Below are positions 44,147-45,788 of a stretch of DNA of 45,788 nucleotides, one piece after another. Position numbers and translations under genes: made by a program. Numbering within the stretch: the stretch's first letter is position 1; every line of letters begins with the position of its first letter. The notes below the pieces were generated by a model. That model saw nothing but the letters and a program-made list of their open reading frames with translations, was not told the origin of the DNA and ran no database searches. The DNA comes from Candidatus Doudnabacteria bacterium. GTDB lineage: Bacteria > Patescibacteriota > Doudnabacteria > UBA920 > O2-02-FULL-48-8. Where the stretch lies: assembly GCA_016186915.1 (NCBI GenBank), contig JACPKU010000007.1, forward strand, positions 1 to 45,788, written 5' to 3'.

Positions 44147-44340
44147 CGAAAAAAGCAGGGCAGCGATTGTACGGCCCGCCGAACGCGAGCCTTAAAATAC
44201 ACTCTCGGTTTTTGTCCTCACTAACCTACACACTGCTGTTTGTACCAATTACCAAGCGATAGATACGTAGTGGTACAACTTCAATTTAAAACCACTTAAA
44301 ACCACAGTGCCGGATGCGACGTGATGTGGTGATTGAACTA
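44147..44340. other. Intergenic region with TTGTACCA inverted repeat
   Basis: No gene. TTGTACCA...TGGTACAA (about 44238-44281) forms an 8-bp stem, and AAACCACTTAAAACCACA is a short direct repeat. There is no convincing terminator for the upstream gene. Confidence 0.5.
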
Positions 44341-44375
44341 TGATAGCACTATAGGTTGATTGTGATACAATTCAT
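44341..44375. repeat. Direct repeat flanking wHTH/Cas2-like gene 2 (3' copy)
   Basis: TGATAGCACTATAGGTTGAT..TGATACAATT recurs as ATAATAGCACTATAGGTCGAT..TGTTACAATT at 44961-44997 in the same orientation. The outer GGTGAT/ATCACC around this copy makes a hairpin. Confidence 0.8.
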
Positions 44376-44395
44376 CATCACCGACTCGGACTTGC

Positions 44396-44962
44396 TTATA
44401 GACTAAAAAATTTACGCAACTCTTTGTCTAAATCCGTATAAACTACTTCCGCGAATAATGTATACTTGGCCACCTCATAGTATTCTGCCACTGTTTGAAG
44501 TTCCTTCCGACAATCATAAGGATATGCAAATAAGCTGCGCTGAATGTTATAACAACCTAGCGATTTTAACTTCCGTCGCATCATATTTCTGGCGGTGGTC
44601 AATTCCTGTGGTATATCAAAACTAAACAAACGCCACTTGCCGTCCCAGGCCTTGGGCTTGGGCAGGGCCAGCTTCTCAAACTCGACTCGCTTAAGCCACT
44701 TTCGTCCTTTTGGCAAAAGCCTAATTAACCAGCCCTCGTTGGTTTTAGTCAAGGCCACATATCCTTTCTTTTGCAACTTTTTAACTTCACGGTTAAACTC
44801 GTAACGGCGAAAATAGTATCTCGTAGCCCCGATTACTAAAGCGTACAAAGCAAAAGGAGATGTAATAGCCGCCGGGATTATAAAGGCCCAGATTAACCCA
44901 TCCGCAATTTTGTCCGCAATGCCCTTGGTTTCAATTTTCGGCTTCTTCTTCAATTGGTACAT
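44396..44962 (-). CDS. Membrane-anchored winged-helix protein with Cas2/PaaX-like domain, paralogue 2
   Basis: From the ATG at 44962 the protein has 188 residues; the longer frame to 45220 runs through another gene and is discarded. A membrane helix (IADGLIWAFIIPAAITSPFALYALVIG) lies at about residues 20-46. A winged-helix segment follows (REVKKLQKKGYVALTKTNEGWLIRLLPKG), then the ferredoxin-like end WRLFSFDIPQELTTARNMMRRKLKSLGCYNIQRSLFAYPYDC and AEYYEVAKYT. The order and key positions (FD-I/V-P, Q-R/K-S, PY-x-C, AEYY-x-V) are shared with the protein at 12394-12939. Direct repeats lie on both sides. Function unknown. Confidence 0.78.
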   Translation of the reverse strand: MYQLKKKPKIETKGIADKIADGLIWAFIIPAAITSPFALYALVIGATRYYFRRYEFNREVKKLQKKGYVALTKTNEGWLIRLLPKGRKWLKRVEFEKLALPKPKAWDGKWRLFSFDIPQELTTARNMMRRKLKSLGCYNIQRSLFAYPYDCRKELQTVAEYYEVAKYTLFAEVVYTDLDKELRKFFSL

Positions 44963-44997
44963 AATAGCACTATAGGTCGATGATGTTACAATTTTTA
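44961..44997. repeat. Direct repeat flanking wHTH/Cas2-like gene 2 (5' copy)
   Basis: It begins at the start codon of the gene and covers its likely promoter region (TATAGT on the minus strand). Homologous to 44341-44375. Confidence 0.8.
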
Positions 44998-45054
44998 TAT
45001 ATTCAGTATAGCACAACTGTAAAAATTTCCATGTCAACAAAAAGCAAATTAGAC

Positions 45055-45100
45055 AAAAAAATAGGCGGTGCGAGGGGTTAACCCACTCGCCCGCCTTTTG
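45055..45100 (-). terminator. Terminator of the 68-aa gene
   Basis: On the minus strand GGCGGGCGAG...CTCGCACCGCC with an inner GGGTTAACCC, followed by TATTTTTTT. Confidence 0.9.
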
Positions 45101-45107
45101 GTTTCGG

Positions 45108-45314
45108 TCAGCTCGAGACAGCCACTTCGTCTTGCTTCGCGAAGTAGTAGCCCTTACCGTCGTCGAGACAGACCGCGTTGCGCTCGCCGAGCGTCTCGGC
45201 CAGCTTGAGGAACTGGCCATCTGTGCCCGACGAATGCCGGGCGTAGAATTGTCCCGCTGGCGCCACCATCTCGAACGTGGTATCCGGCCTCGGCGGCCTC
45301 GCCCCTCGAATCAT
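45108..45314 (-). CDS. 68-aa hypothetical protein
   Basis: The product has GARPPRPDTTFEMVAPAGQFYARHSSGTDGQF, then KLAETLGERNAVCLDDGKGYYFAKQDEV. It has no membrane helix. AGGAGG lies before the ATG and a strong terminator follows. It begins 16 bp after the phosphoribosyltransferase gene and is probably co-transcribed with it. Composition and ribosome site match the GC-rich small-ORF group elsewhere in the window. No family recognised. Confidence 0.5.
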   Translation of the reverse strand: MIRGARPPRPDTTFEMVAPAGQFYARHSSGTDGQFLKLAETLGERNAVCLDDGKGYYFAKQDEVAVSS

Positions 45315-45330
45315 GCGTCCTCCTTAGACT

Positions 45331-45788
45331 TCAGTTCACATCCTGCTGTTGCAGCCAGAGTTCGTTCCAGTTCGGTTTGCCCTTGACCACGGGTGACCCC
45401 GCCGCACAGTAGGGGCAATGATCCGGTTCGTAGGTCTGGACATCAAAGTGAAACGGAGAACGAACCGGTGTCCCGTCCGTCAACTCCCAATCTCCGCTCC
45501 GATGCACCAGCACCACCGCAAACTCGTCGAATTGCACCGGATGAGGGTTGGACTTCTGTACGGCCAGCTTGGTGGTGTACGTACTGCCGCCCCCCGTTGT
45601 CATGAGTTCATTCATGACAAGCACACGCTCCCCTTCCGGAATCTCACCGTTGAAGACCGTGGGGTTACCTTCTGCGTCCTTCTCCACAAAGGCGTACTGG
45701 GCACCCAATTGACGAGCCAATTCAGAGCCGAGAGTAACCGCCGCCATGGCCGAACTGACAACCCAGTCAACAGTGTCCATATCCTGCA
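45331..45788 (-). CDS. Orotate phosphoribosyltransferase-like protein, N-terminus cut by window edge
   Basis: The frame is open to the window end. The visible 149 residues align with the C-terminal part of type I phosphoribosyltransferases: VDWVVSSAMAAVTLGSELARQLGAQYAFVEKD, then VLVMNELMTTGGGSTYTTKLAV at the PRPP-binding loop, and DHCPYCAAGSPVVKGKPNW, a Cys-pair tail seen in some PyrE proteins. The usual acidic pair before the TTGG loop is Asn-Glu instead of Asp-Asp. About 50 N-terminal residues are probably beyond the edge, although an ATG at 45780 could also serve. Orotate is the likely but unproven substrate. Confidence 0.7.
   Translation of the reverse strand, partial: QDMDTVDWVVSSAMAAVTLGSELARQLGAQYAFVEKDAEGNPTVFNGEIPEGERVLVMNELMTTGGGSTYTTKLAVQKSNPHPVQFDEFAVVLVHRSGDWELTDGTPVRSPFHFDVQTYEPDHCPYCAAGSPVVKGKPNWNELWLQQQDVN

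Noticed and set aside
44963-45220. N-terminal extension of the second wHTH/Cas2-like protein to 45220
   Set aside because: It crosses the terminator and antisense frame of the 68-aa gene and has no homology to its paralogue; the inner ATG at 44962 matches the paralogue length.

Overview
The window looks like a chromosome fragment of a Patescibacteria (Candidate Phyla Radiation, Parcubacteria-like) bacterium. The evidence is indirect. Housekeeping genes are compact and mostly on the minus strand (groES-groEL, hisS, nusB, rpmF, ndk, mutM, hup). ComEC is split into a membrane ORF and a separate metallo-beta-lactamase ORF. There is a large S-layer-like surface protein with the KRGYTS-type N-terminal repeat, many membrane-anchored proteins of unknown role, an adenosylcobalamin-dependent ribonucleotide reductase, and very dense GC-rich palindromic intergenic repeats, several of which are translated into protein. 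TGA is used as a stop, so the UGA-glycine code of Gracilibacteria/Absconditabacteria does not apply.

Layout. 0-4.5 kb: a secreted protein cut by the window edge, a toxin-antitoxin pair, a four-helix-bundle protein, membrane-anchored proteins and a palindrome-flanked GIY-YIG nuclease. 4.6-8.7 kb: the 1179-aa surface protein with a consensus promoter and a leader of about 470 nt. 8.7-10.6 kb: tRNA-Gly and tRNA-Pro, each preceded by a broken 5' tRNA copy, around a calcium-repeat surface protein and a VOC protein. 10.7-12.3 kb: an ECF sigma factor with its DUF5667 membrane partner. 12.4-16.1 kb: a membrane-anchored winged-helix/Cas2-like protein between two 34-bp palindromes, HU, a lamin-tail surface protein with an LPTTG tail, NusB and L32. 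16.2-22.3 kb: an accessory stretch of small GC-rich ORFs with near-perfect Shine-Dalgarno sites, separated by large multi-hairpin elements. 22.3-33.9 kb: groESL, FkbM methyltransferase, nucleotidyltransferase, MutM, a PH-domain/NDK/cyclophilin/ComEC run, a second GIY-YIG unit and HisS.

34.4-44.2 kb is the most coherent system: a cobalamin acquisition and use locus. On the minus strand run nrdR, nrdJ, a deoxyribosyltransferase-like gene, cobO, a CYTH triphosphatase-like gene, a membrane-anchored DUF4430 protein and a small multi-spanning membrane protein resembling an ECF S-component (DUF6580-like). Divergently, a cobalamin riboswitch controls a secreted protein with the intrinsic factor/transcobalamin layout (alpha/alpha repeat domain plus DUF4430) and a membrane-anchored partner. 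I infer capture of B12 at the surface, transport, adenosylation and delivery to NrdJ. Two NrdR boxes sit on the nrdR promoter.

The other recurring theme is palindromes. Three solitary endonuclease genes (two GIY-YIG, one DUF559) and two wHTH/Cas2-like genes are each bracketed by inverted or direct repeats. One palindrome family has expanded inside the cobalamin riboswitch. Two further element families show compensatory base changes between copies, so their structure is probably selected.
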